From the NCBI GenBank assembly GCA_019722365.1, contig JADFUC010000501.1, positions 558,001-622,000 on the forward strand: 64,000 nt of DNA, read 5' to 3'. A model generated the notes under the pieces. The model saw nothing but the letters and a program-made list of their open reading frames with translations. It did not search any database and was not told the origin of the DNA. This DNA comes from Lithospermum erythrorhizon. Taxonomy: Eukaryota; Streptophyta; Magnoliopsida; Boraginales; Boraginaceae. Shown here piece by piece: positions 36,851 to 46,928 of this stretch; within the stretch, counting starts at the first letter, position 1, and each line of letters begins with the position of its first letter. The position numbers and the translations under genes are program-made.

Positions 36851-37359
36851 ATATATATATTTTACCAAAAGGTAAAAAGAAAAATAACTAGACGCTTTGG
36901 TGCTAGTAAGGAAAATCTTTAGTATAATAAGTTGTTGCCGCCTGTTGTGAAAGTATCTCAAGTGAACATCATATTTATGTATTCATGAAATTTACACCTC
37001 CATTTTAAACAAGTTTTTGCACTCCTAGTATTCACAAGTCAAGTTACCCTCATTATATACCTTATTTTGATATACAAATTCACCGAATAACTCGCTACAC
37101 GATCAATGCTATATCGAAAAGTCTGACTCGATTATCTGCTCAGCTGACACTCGAATCATAATTCAAGTATATATTTTATTGTTTGATATCCAAAAAAAAC
37201 GACTGTAAACATATTAATATTTATTTCAAAATTGAAATCGAGTCGATAAAAGTAGTCCCTAATCCCCTAGGTGCCCAAGACCAACATAAGCCACTCCTAT
37301 ATTGTCTCTATGTATTTTCCATTATATAAAAATAAGAAGTCCAAATTTTCATACAGAGT

Positions 37360-37434
37360 TTAGTTTAATTAGTGTGGTTTAACGTAATTTACGGTCAGTC
37401 TGAAGTGCACTAGCGGGTCGCCGTTAAAAAAAAA
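37360..37434. repeat. SINE-like tail sequence, copy 1
   Basis: TTACGGTCAGTCTGAAGTGC, ACTAGCGGGTCGCCGTTA, then an A run. The same unit is present at the corresponding position of the duplicated locus (54025-54108), so it predates the duplication. Its tail resembles the block at 16315-16424. Confidence 0.5.
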
Positions 37435-37989
37435 GTTCCAAACTTGACAAAAACATAATCAGCTCTGAAAACTAGTAAGCATCTATAAGATATTGTTATC
37501 CACTTTCTAATGTATGCTTTCTGTTTGATAAATAATAGTTATGTTATATTTAGCTCACTCAAATTAAATTGGAGTTTTTATGGTTTATTGTGTTGCCAAT
37601 CAGTTTTCTCATTTCCATTTATAATTAAGTTGTTATTATTACATTCTTGATGCTCACCGTTATCTTTTTAGATATGCTTTTGCTTATTGGTAATTGATAT
37701 TAAAGAAAATTTCATTGGTGTGTTTTTATGTTTAAAAAGAGTATCATTTCAGTTTCTCATTGTGATTCTTGATGGTGGTATCTTCAGTTTCTGGTTTTAT
37801 GTTAAAGTTATGCTGTTGTGTATATTGAAACATGGTAAAGATTGTTTTTTATTGGGGTTTGATTGTTCACAACTATGTTGGCTAAATTTATAGCTTTAGA
37901 TATTTGCTCCTCTAGATAATAGTTCAAATGCATAAGCTCATTGTCAGTTTCAGAATTTGTAGTGTGTTGTTATTTATTACTCCTTGTGC

Positions 37990-38095
37990 ATTAGACAGAG
38001 TTCCCAATGGACTCAATCTTTCTACAGGATAGAACTAGAACTAGTATGTTTCGTCTCTATCCTGTAGAGAGATTGCATTGGGAACTCTGTCTAAT
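37990..38095 (+). ncRNA. Near-perfect 106-nt hairpin, candidate miRNA precursor or foldback element
   Basis: The left arm 37990-38032 and right arm 38057-38095 pair over 39 bases. There are 20 perfect pairs (ATTAGACAGAGTTCCCAATG with its complement), a 4-nt bulge (GACT) on the left arm, then 19 pairs with a single G-U wobble (stem end CTACAGGATAG). The loop is 24 nt. Size and shape suit a young plant miRNA precursor. No flanking target duplication is visible, which argues weakly against a MITE. It lies 109-214 bases upstream of the AS8-like ATG, so it may be inside that gene's 5' UTR and could affect translation. No known miRNA family is recognised. The strand given is that of the neighbouring gene; a hairpin has no intrinsic strand. 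Confidence 0.5.
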
Positions 38096-38203
38096 AGTGT
38101 GTAAGTTGTCTGCCTTCGACAAACATGGTACTAGCAAGTAGCATCATGTTTCTTGTCAGCTATGGCGTTACTTATTTGGATGATGGGTCATTTGCAAGTG
38201 CAA

Positions 38204-39221
38204 ATGATCATTAAAGGTCTGTTTCGACGGTATGAGAGGTGGAACCCTGTGCATCCAACGGCTGGAGCCTTTTGGGGAATGGGGATAGGCGTTGGTTGTG
38301 GGATCGGGTGGGGTCCCGGATTTGGTCCTGAGGTTATTGGTTATGTTGGATCTGGCTGTGGTGTTGGGTTTAATGTTGGTTTCACTCTACTTGGTGTTGG
38401 TATTGGTCTTCCTGCCAATTACGTCTTTACATTTCCTTATAATGGTACAATTCTCTCTATTTTGCCAAACCTTTACTCTGTTATCTATTAATCGTAGAAG
38501 TTTATTCAAATTGTTTGGCTTTCAGTATTGTTTGGGTTTGTGTTTTATTTTTTTGATTTGAATGTCATTCGCAGTTCTTATGGTTACGAGGAATGGTGCT
38601 TCAAAGATTGCTCTTTCCTGTCACGCACAAAATATGGGAATCATATCCGCGGATTGGGATTATTTTGTACCACAAATAGCAGGGTTGCATCAGAAAGCGA
38701 GGGGATTTTTTTCTAATCTTTGGGATGATGAATTCCCTCAAAAACAGATAAAATTGTCCAACTTCAAAGACTCGGTATTTTCTAGAGAAAAACCGAATAG
38801 TGATCATCTACAAAAATCCAGTGCTATCTCCCCCCCTGAAAAAGGTTTGTTACTTTAACTGTATCCAATAAAGTAAATGTCCTTGGAAGTTAGAAATCAG
38901 GAGTTCATAGGTTTAATTGCTAGTATGCTCTATTTCCGCCATTAAGCGATTTCGATAGAAGTTTTGATCCATCTTCAAGAGACAATTATCTGCATGTTTT
39001 CCATGCTTTCTTGCCTTGGTTATGCATGCAAATGCTCAAAGTGACTATAATCTTGATCAATTTATAACTACAGAAGTAAATAGTCTACTTGTAATTGCTT
39101 CATAACGTCATCGATAAATTTCTTTAACTTATAGATAGCTACAATTAACAGCATCTTCTTTAAATGTTTATGGCAACATATAACATGGTCAACAAACTCT
39201 CTTGCAGGTCTGAAGGATTGA
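38204..39221 (+). CDS. Cadmium-induced protein AS8-like membrane protein
   Basis: Exons 38204-38444, 38575-38844 and 39208-39221 (TGA) give 174 residues. The start MIIKGLFRRYERWNPVHPTA is followed by the glycine-rich GAFWGMGIGVGCGIGWGPGF, GPEVIGYVGSGCGVGFNVGF and TLLGVGIGLPANYVFTFPYN, then a second exon VTRNGASKIALSCHAQNMGI that is basic and soluble. The N-terminal half matches, from memory, Arabidopsis AS8 (At4g19070), a small protein named for cadmium induction with no known biochemical activity. GxxxG-rich hydrophobic stretches suggest a membrane hairpin. In-frame codons run further upstream (from about 38153) but the family starts at MIIKG. If the last intron is retained the protein ends GLLL instead of GLKD. 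In Arabidopsis AS8 lies close to PMT21 (At4g19120), so the adjacency here looks like conserved microsynteny. Confidence 0.8.
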
Positions 39222-39427
39222 GTAAGATTAATCTATAATTTGGAGCTAGCTGTTTCGAGGAACAAAATTGTCCAACTTTGTAGTTTATGTATAATAATAG
39301 CAGGAACTCTTTTGAATGTAGGACTACCACTGCTTTTTTTCTTATAGTCATTGTCCAATATAGATTTTGAAAGAAAATCCTACAACTTTATAAGTTGAAG
39401 CTTCAAAAAAAAGGGGTATCTAAATCT

Positions 39428-39475
39428 ATATTATATATATATATATATATACTATATATTATATACAATATACAT
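39428..39475. repeat. TA-rich simple repeat
   Basis: A TATATA run downstream of the AS8-like gene. From here to 41.5 kb the sequence is AT-rich and gene-free. Confidence 0.6.
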
Positions 39476-40628
39476 GTGTGAGTTTGGTGTTTTAACTTTC
39501 ATTTTTTGTAAAGACTGTTTATACCCTTTCCAAATACTCTAAATACTAGACATTAATTCACAAATAGTAGTAATTTAATATGAAGTTAAAAATTACTACA
39601 TTTAATAATAATAATTATTTTATGAATGATAAAAATATCAAAGAGTTTCACGTATTCTAATATCTATAGTATACTACTAATATACGGAGTAATGTAAACA
39701 TAATACGAATATTACAATTATATGATATGAAGTTATCGCTTACTTAGTAATAAATAAAAAATGATATACCATTAGACTTTATTTAAAAATGAAACTTGAG
39801 CAAAAAAATATTTGATTTAGTACATGATTAAAATATCTATATATTTTATATAACTTCTAAGAGTTTATATAAAATGCCATCTTTTATTTTTATTAATAAA
39901 TATATTGTCCTTTCAACTAAAATTAATTATATGCATAAACATTTCAATATATATTAGGGACAAAATAGTACATAGTTTAGTCACATACTTTTAATGTTAG
40001 GAGACAAATAGTACCATTTCTTGTAACGTAAACGTTTAAATATATTTAGGATAATATAATTAAATTTATTGTATTGTAGTGAAAATTAGGTGTAGGGAGT
40101 GAGGGGATGTGAAAATTAAAATAATGCGTAGGGTTGTCTAGATTATAGTACATGAGGGTCTTTTAGAAACTTAAAAATAGTTCGGGGACGTAAGAAAACT
40201 TAAAAAAGCATGGTTCGAGTGTAACTGGCCAAATCGCCATTAATTTATTATATTAATAATGTACAATTCAATACAATTAATTATTTTGAGAAAAAGGTTA
40301 AAACTCTTTAATGGAGTTACATATGAATTCAATACATTATAATAATAATGTTCAATTTATTATACTAATAATTAATACAATTATGATAATAATAAGATGC
40401 AAAAAGTTAATTTATATATCTCATTTAACTTATCTATATCACTAACATATATAAAAATATAAATAAGGTTATGTTTTAACTTCGTTTAAATGCTTGTTCG
40501 CGTTATTAATTCTTAAGTGCATTTTCTCGCAAAAATCATAAGTTGGGGAAACATATTGCTCTTTTTAATACTCATAAGTTAATAGTAATTAACTACTATT
40601 AAATAATAATATGTTTTATGTAGACCTA

Positions 40629-40629
40629 C

Positions 40630-40710
<81 letters not shown>
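40629..40710. repeat. (TTA)n microsatellite, about 27 units
   Basis: Uninterrupted trinucleotide array of about 80 bp. Shorter, interrupted ATT tracts follow (about 40745-40805 and 41220-41240), suggesting a broader slippage-prone zone. Confidence 0.95.
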
Positions 40711-41595
40711 GGGTGTTAGTTAAATAATCATGTGCTTTGTGTAGAATTATTATTATTATTTATTTATTATTATTATTATGTAGAACTATTGTTATTATTA
40801 TTATTATATAATATGTATTAGTTAATAATCATATATTTTGTAGAATTATTATTAATGTGTGTGTTATTTAATTTCACAGAAGATATAAATTTTATATATT
40901 GATATCCTTGAAAATTTAAATTATACTTTTTTAAATCATACATTCATAGGCGTAAAAAAGCGAAATAATTCGATGATACTATATTGATGATCAGATGGTT
41001 AATATATATTTAGTCGGACGTCAATTATTAAAGTAATATTTGTATCTATCATGGACGTCACCGATTTAATTATAGTTGATATATATCTTCTTCGATCTTG
41101 ATTACAAATGTCGGCGCCGTGGATATGATTATAAATGTCGCGTTCGTGGATATTTGACACAATTCTGGTGACAAATTAATATGTAGGATATCTTTTATAT
41201 CGTTTGGTATAATTATTGTTATTGTTATTATTATTATTATCAATTATCCATTTGAATCATGTAGATGTTAACTACTAATAATTTTAGTTTCGGAGTTAAC
41301 GAATAATGATAAAAAGTCGCCTCTGAGTATTAGGATTTCCAATAAATTATTTCTACGGCTCCGTATATAAAATTGGAAAGCACACTTTCAATACTTGGCT
41401 GATTTGGCAATATCATGTATAATAAATTTTCTTCATTCTCTTCCAACTTGATGTGGTAACAAAATAATAAAGTAAAACATGCAAGTGGAATACCAAATTA
41501 TTTTCTTAATATTATCATTATAGATAACGTGTTTTCGTTAGTTGATGAAGTAATCGAGGAAGTGCAGAGCGTGTTAATATAGTTAATGTGTCATG

Positions 41596-43765
41596 TGTTA
41601 GGAATCCTACAGCATGTCGGCAATAATTGTGGTATCGACAATTATTCCAATTACTGAATCCGCCGGGGATGCCGTCTCGGTAAGCGGAGTGATATATGAT
41701 AATTCGGGCGTGACGAAACGAAAGAAAATAATGCGGTAAATCGGACACAAGCATTTTACCTGGGTTACACCGATGTGAAAGGTGCGATTCGGTCTGGCAC
41801 AAATCGCTAATAATATCGTGAAGATTGTTCTGAGGACTCGAGAACCCTCTTCCAACGTACTCTCAGCTGGTTGTTTCACCGCGCGAAAACTCAGAACCTG
41901 AGTCTCTCTCATATATGCTCTTAAATCTCTCATAACTTCTTTTCAAAAGCTTGTGCAAAATTGTAGAATAATTCTAAAGAATAAGAATAAACTCTTCTAT
42001 TGTAACCTACAAAGTTGATTTAAATGCGAATTTGGGGTGGTGGTGTTCCTTACACACAAAAATACTACACAAAAGAAGTGTTTGCTCCGGTTTCACAAAT
42101 AAGCATTATAAGGAATTACTTTTCTTCAGAAAAAGCCACATTAATCTCTGCCTAAAAGGTAATTAATTGCTAAAAGAAAAGAAATTGAACTTTTCTTTTT
42201 TTCTTGTTCTCCAAAATATTTCATGTGTAGTGATTCGAGAATAATTCGGGTTCTTAGCGTGTTTAGGCTTCACACGTTCAGTGATCTTACTTAAAGACTA
42301 AACACCCATTCTTCGCTCTCAACTTGAAAACATGTATATCACTATCTTTAAGCACTTGATATCTGCGATAGCTCCTCTGAGAGTTCATCACCCCACGAAC
42401 TTCTCTTGAATTTGATCCACGACTTGATGCCTTTTCACCAATCCTAGAACATCATTGAAGTCTTAACTTGACTATCAAAGAGACATAGCGAAACCTTTTG
42501 CTTACTGTTGGAATTTTCACTTTCAGCATTCAAATTATCGCATGTATTACGCCTTTGCGCGAAGATCTTCTCGATCTTCATCTAATACCTTAAGACAACT
42601 TCAGCTTGATTACAGTCATCGATAGTCTGTCTTCTTTTTCGCTTTGTGTCGGCGAGGCTCCCGAGCGATCGATTCATTGTCGCCCGATGTTTGATCGAGA
42701 ACATCTCCTTTCAGTAGTTGTAGGTCCTTTTACATTTTAGGAAGCACCTTTCTAGCGACTTTTAATCACGCCCGCTACTTGGATGATTCATGCGGCCGCA
42801 ACCCGGTTACTGACCTTTTCTGAGTTCATAACCTTGGACGTGGCTTGATAACCCGTGCTCACTTGCCGTCTCCACTTATTCCGCCCATCAAACGAAGTCT
42901 TGTGATACATCCTTCTAGAGGCACTTGTCGGACCTCAATACAAACCCGTTTAAATTTTTTCATGGCTTTTCGAACTTCTAGAGTATGCTTCTAGTACTAT
43001 ACCACGCAGGAATTTTACTAACGACATCCATTTCTAACATCCAAGAAACTCCGCAATGCGCCCCGCGACGGCCGTTTACAACCAACCAGAAACTCTCTTT
43101 GATTTTCACACGTAATTTGTACACTAATCTCACTTCAAGTTCTTCACAAACTATCATAAATCTTGACACCACACAATCCATTGCCACCATTTCCTCGGGA
43201 TCCTCCATCACACGAGATGAGTTTTCCCGACAAGATCTTCCAGTGATAACCCGTAATGTACAAACCCATGCATATCACAAATCTCAGGACATTCATCTTG
43301 AGCCAGGCTTCTCCAAGAAATCTCCAATGATAACCTGTTGATGTTCGAAACACACCCAGTAAATCTCATCTTTTCGCGTTAGTCACACCCGGCAGCAGCG
43401 CACCTTGCGTCGACACCATGCTTCAATCAAGTCATCTGACCTCTGAATAGCCTTCCAATCATCAAAACCTATTTCGATACCAATTGCTAGGTATCCAACG
43501 TCCTGGCTTCGACAGCTTCGGGATACCAATTGATAGGAATCCTACACCATAATCGGCAATAATTGTGATATAGAAATTATCGATTACTCGAGATCCCGCC
43601 ACGTGATGCCGATCTCGGCTAAGCAGAGATGATATACCACTAATTCAAATATGACAAGCGAGAAGAAAATAATCTGCAGTGCAAACAATACAAGGATTTT
43701 GCGTTTCCACCCCTGATGTGAAAGTCTGACCCGACAACATAGATCCTCTAATAATATCATGAAGA
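41596..43765 (-). mobile_element. Degraded, non-autonomous LTR-retrotransposon-like element
   Basis: Two direct repeats of about 235 bp and roughly 70% identity (41600-41835 and 43532-43765) share AGGAATCCTACA, CGGCAATAATTGTG, GATGTGAAAG and CTAATAATATC. Read on the minus strand the right copy ends ...CCTATCA and is followed by ATTGGTATC, matching the start of a tRNA-Met-type primer-binding site (TGGTATC). The left copy ends TAACA at 41596. The interior of about 1.7 kb has no gag-pol domain, so the element is of the TRIM/LARD kind. The right copy stops where the next LTR-like unit begins. Confidence 0.55.
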
Positions 43766-44697
43766 TGTTGGAAAAATATGCATATCTTGATACAAAACTT
43801 TGACCAAAATATATTTTTTTATACAAGATCTATTAGGTGATTATACTACGAACTAAATAAATAATGTAAAAACTTACAGAGATGCCAGCGGAAGCCTATC
43901 AACAATCTTTCAAAGAAGCCTCCCTATGAATTCCAATTTTGGTACTCAGTTGCTTGGTGCCTCAGATTCAATTCTTGTCAGGAGAGATTGAATCACTGCC
44001 TTTTTGATGCCCAGAGCAAAGGGTGGATGAAATAAAGAGAGAATAATTCAATTCTCCTCTTGAATGCGATAGGCCATATGGAGGAAGAGGGAGGCTAGTT
44101 TTTGTTGTGTTATCCTCATGAAAAACTTAATAAGCTTAGCTTATATATGGTTAACCTAGAATCCCAACCGAATAGTGTAATGACCCGACTCGTTTAATTC
44201 AATTAAACCGTTAAGTAAATTAAATATTAACAAAAGTTTGTTATGTAACTAACAAGTTATTAACAAGCTCATTAACTATTAAATTAGTTAAGTGACTGAT
44301 TAATAATTAATTCCGGGCTCATCCGATTTATATTTTCACATTGCTCGATGGCAAAATTTAAAATTGAAATATTCAGGTGAAGGTTACTGATCAACCTCGA
44401 TTTAGCGATGCGGTTTAAATTTCCTACATGAACTATAACTCAGCGTCACTATGGCAGCCTTGACCTTCTGGAGGCTCAGGATAATATAGTGTATAATAAT
44501 ACTTAACTGGGCCATTAATAATTATTATAAGGTTGCATGAGATCTACGATCTGGCGCAACCACTTTATTATCGTGAGAACGACTAAGTAATTTGATACTA
44601 TAGTTTGATGTTCCTAAGTTTATGTAATCACGACTACTAAACAACAATTGTTGCAATGGCTGTAATAAAGTAAGCAAATAGCTATTGATTTCCAACA
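43766..44697 (-). mobile_element. Possible solo LTR, 932 bp
   Basis: Begins TGTTGGAAA and ends TTTCCAACA, a perfect 9-bp terminal inverted repeat with TG...CA ends as in LTRs. On the minus strand a TATA-like ATATATAAGC is followed by a leader-like stretch. The flanking pentamers (GAAGA, GAAAT) agree only partly. No internal domain or partner LTR is seen. Confidence 0.5.
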
Positions 44698-44819
44698 GAA
44701 ATATCAACCATGGTTAAAGAAATCATAGTTAAAGAAATCATGATTAAATTCATATCCATGTAATAATGAGTAAACAGTAGTATTACTTGAGTTAAACACT
44801 ATGCGTGAATAGTGTTTGT

Positions 44820-45000
44820 ATAGTGATTTCCATTTCTATATAAAGCCCCCCTTCCCCATTTGTAACCACACCAAAATCCTCTTGAAATCAATAGAAAAGA
44901 GTTTACATATTTCATCTATATTGTTCTTAGTATAGTATTTTCTCTTAGTCTCTCCATTAGATATATAAGATAAAAGATATAACTAGTAGTAGGTATCTTA
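44820..45000 (+). repeat. LTR-promoter-like sequence
   Basis: TCTATATAAAGCCCCCCTTC is followed about 30 bases later by CCTCTTGAAATCAATAGAAA, a TATA box plus poly(A)-like arrangement common in the R region of plant LTRs. LTR boundaries were not found. Confidence 0.35.
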
Positions 45001-45039
45001 GGTTAGTTCTGACAAAATTGTATTTTTCGTACTTTTCGT

Positions 45040-45840
45040 TTTTTTGGGCAATTATCATGCGTAGAGAGCTTTGATAGAAATTATCTTCGATTCTTTTAAT
45101 AAAGTCTCTAAGATAATATTTTTAATCGGTCCGACTTCGGAGATATAGTCTTGGTTTTTTTAATTATCATCTATAATAGAAGCTCGACAAATTAATAGTC
45201 GATTATTTAATTAATAGTCAATTAATACTCGGGGATAGAGGTGCTAAATTAATAATTAAATGTTTTTACGTTTATTTGTTTATTTTTTCAATTATCAGCC
45301 CATAGTAGAAGCTACGATAAATTAATACTCGGTTATTTAATAAAGTACGTAAGATAATATTTTTGCCAGTCCCATTTCGGGTATCACAATCTTTAAATTA
45401 ATAATTAAAATGTTTTTCTTAGTTTCATTTTCATTTTTTTTTTTAATTTCTTTTTTATTTTTCTGATTATCAATATAGTTGAAGCTCGATAAATTAATAT
45501 GCCGATTGTGCGGTCATATGGCCCAGGGGGTTTGTTTTTTGTTTGCTTTTTTTTTGCAATTATCAAACCGGTAGAAACTTCGATTATTTAATAAAACGCT
45601 CTAAGATAATATTTTTGGGTTGTCACAACTTCGAGGATAAGGTGCTAAATGAATAATTAAATTGCTTTTTTCGTTCATTTTTTCATTTTTTTGCAATTAT
45701 GACTTCACGGTAGAAAGCGATAAAATTAATCTTCGGTTATTTAATAAACTTTCTAAGCTAATATTTTTTGTCGATCTCATTCGAGGATAGGATCTTTAAA
45801 TTAATAATTATTATAACTATAAGATAATACATTTTTGATA
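45040..45840. repeat. Degenerate AT-rich tandem repeat, about six units of 110-140 bp
   Basis: Units repeat the order: T-rich run, GCAATTATCA, GTAGAAGCTCGA, TAAATTAATA, CGGTTATTTAATAAA, CTAAGATAATATTTTT, a CGG/CCCA-type spacer with TTCGAGGATA, then TAAATTAATAATTA. Units diverge strongly. The array lies between the LTR-like elements and the SF3A1 promoter. Confidence 0.65.
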
Positions 45841-46415
45841 ATTCGGTAAGTTTAAACTTGACTCCAACTTTAATGAAACCACTTTTTATGTCATTAAGGT
45901 ACAATAAGTTGTGTGATTATTAATTATGGAATGATCATTATTTTGAAATTAAATATTTAGATGAAGTCTTAAATCGTTTGAAATCTTAAATCGCTTTTTG
46001 GAGGAAATCATGAGCCCATGTAAGAATTATTACAAAACAAATATTGGATGATCGTTAATCTTTTGATGATATTATAACTTGATTAGTTCGCGTATTAAGA
46101 TGAACTGATATTTTGGTCGTCAATTGGCCGAACCTACGTTAGATAGTATAAAGTAGATTGGATTTTTTTTACTTACATGGATAGAGCCTCTTTAGATAGT
46201 ATAAAGTAAAGATTGGATATTTTTGGTCGATGCGAACGATATCTGTGACGGCGTGATTAAATATCTTTATATGTGTGCGTTGAATAAGTTGATTCCCCAG
46301 GCTACATATTGAATTAAATATTGAATTAAATAAATACGGAGAGTTTTTGGTATGTGTATAATAGGTCAGGTTGACATCCATAGCTAAGGGTATATATTTG
46401 AAAGTTAGAAGAAAA

Positions 46416-46423
46416 TAGGGTTT
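46416..46423 (-). promoter_or_regulatory. Telo-box in the SF3A1 5' region
   Basis: TAGGGTTT about 40 bases upstream of the 5' UTR donor site at 46462/46463. Same motif as near RPA1 and the L24-type gene. Confidence 0.45.
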
Positions 46424-46462
46424 TCTCACAAATCCATCCCCCCCTCCCCGATCTCTGACAAG

Positions 46463-46921
46463 GTATGCTCTTCACTCTTTATCCTTTAATTATTTATGAT
46501 ATAAACATTTTTTTCATTTTATAACTATTTTTTGCTCTTCAAATAGAGTTTGGATTGTGAATTAGGGCCTTAGGAATAATTGAATTAGGGATTTAGGGTT
46601 TCGATTGTATATGAGCTTTTGAATTAGTGTTTTGATTTAGGATTTTTAATTCTTAATTTTGCAAAATGGTTTCGTTGAAACTGTAACCATATTAATAATA
46701 TAACATGTAACCTTTTTTAAAATTATTCAAATATGCTTATAATGAATTAATGATATTATTATGATTTTATAAACTGTAACTTTTTTTTTTAATTTTGCAA
46801 TTCTCTAATTCTGTAATATTATTAATGATATTATTATTATGATTTTGTGAATAGGGGCTTTGGAATAATTCTGTAATTCTGATTTGTTATGTTAATTGTG
46901 AATTGTATTATCTGTTTGCAG
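46463..46921 (+). other. 5' UTR intron of SF3A1
   Basis: Donor CAAG|GTATGC at 46462/46463, AT-rich body, acceptor TTTGCAG ending at 46921, seven bases before the ATG. Leader introns are common in plant housekeeping genes. Confidence 0.6.
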
Positions 46922-46928
46922 GGCAAAG

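Larger units (their letters stand above)
33234..36942. mobile_element. Composite 3.7-kb insertion downstream of the methyltransferase gene
   Basis: The block is flanked by the 8-bp repeat TGTTGTGA (33226-33233 and 36943-36950). In the duplicated locus the flanks join directly at a single TGTTGTGA (53621-53628), giving an empty site. The block holds an AT-rich left part (33234-33740), a 5'-truncated LINE and a nested GC-rich element. The ends have no inverted repeats. It therefore arrived after the locus was duplicated, as one LINE-type insertion or in several steps. Confidence 0.8.

Noticed and set aside
38060..38090. miR393-like sequence (GAGATTGCATTG) in the hairpin
   Set aside because: Only about 10 of 12 bases agree and the rest of the 21-mer differs, so it is not miR393.
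40629..40710. A CRISPR-like or satellite array
   Set aside because: It is a plain trinucleotide microsatellite; no spacers and the genome is a plant's.
41518..41933. Two minus-strand frames of about 100 codons
   Set aside because: They lie in the LTR-like repeat; the homologous copy at 43.5 kb does not keep the frames open.
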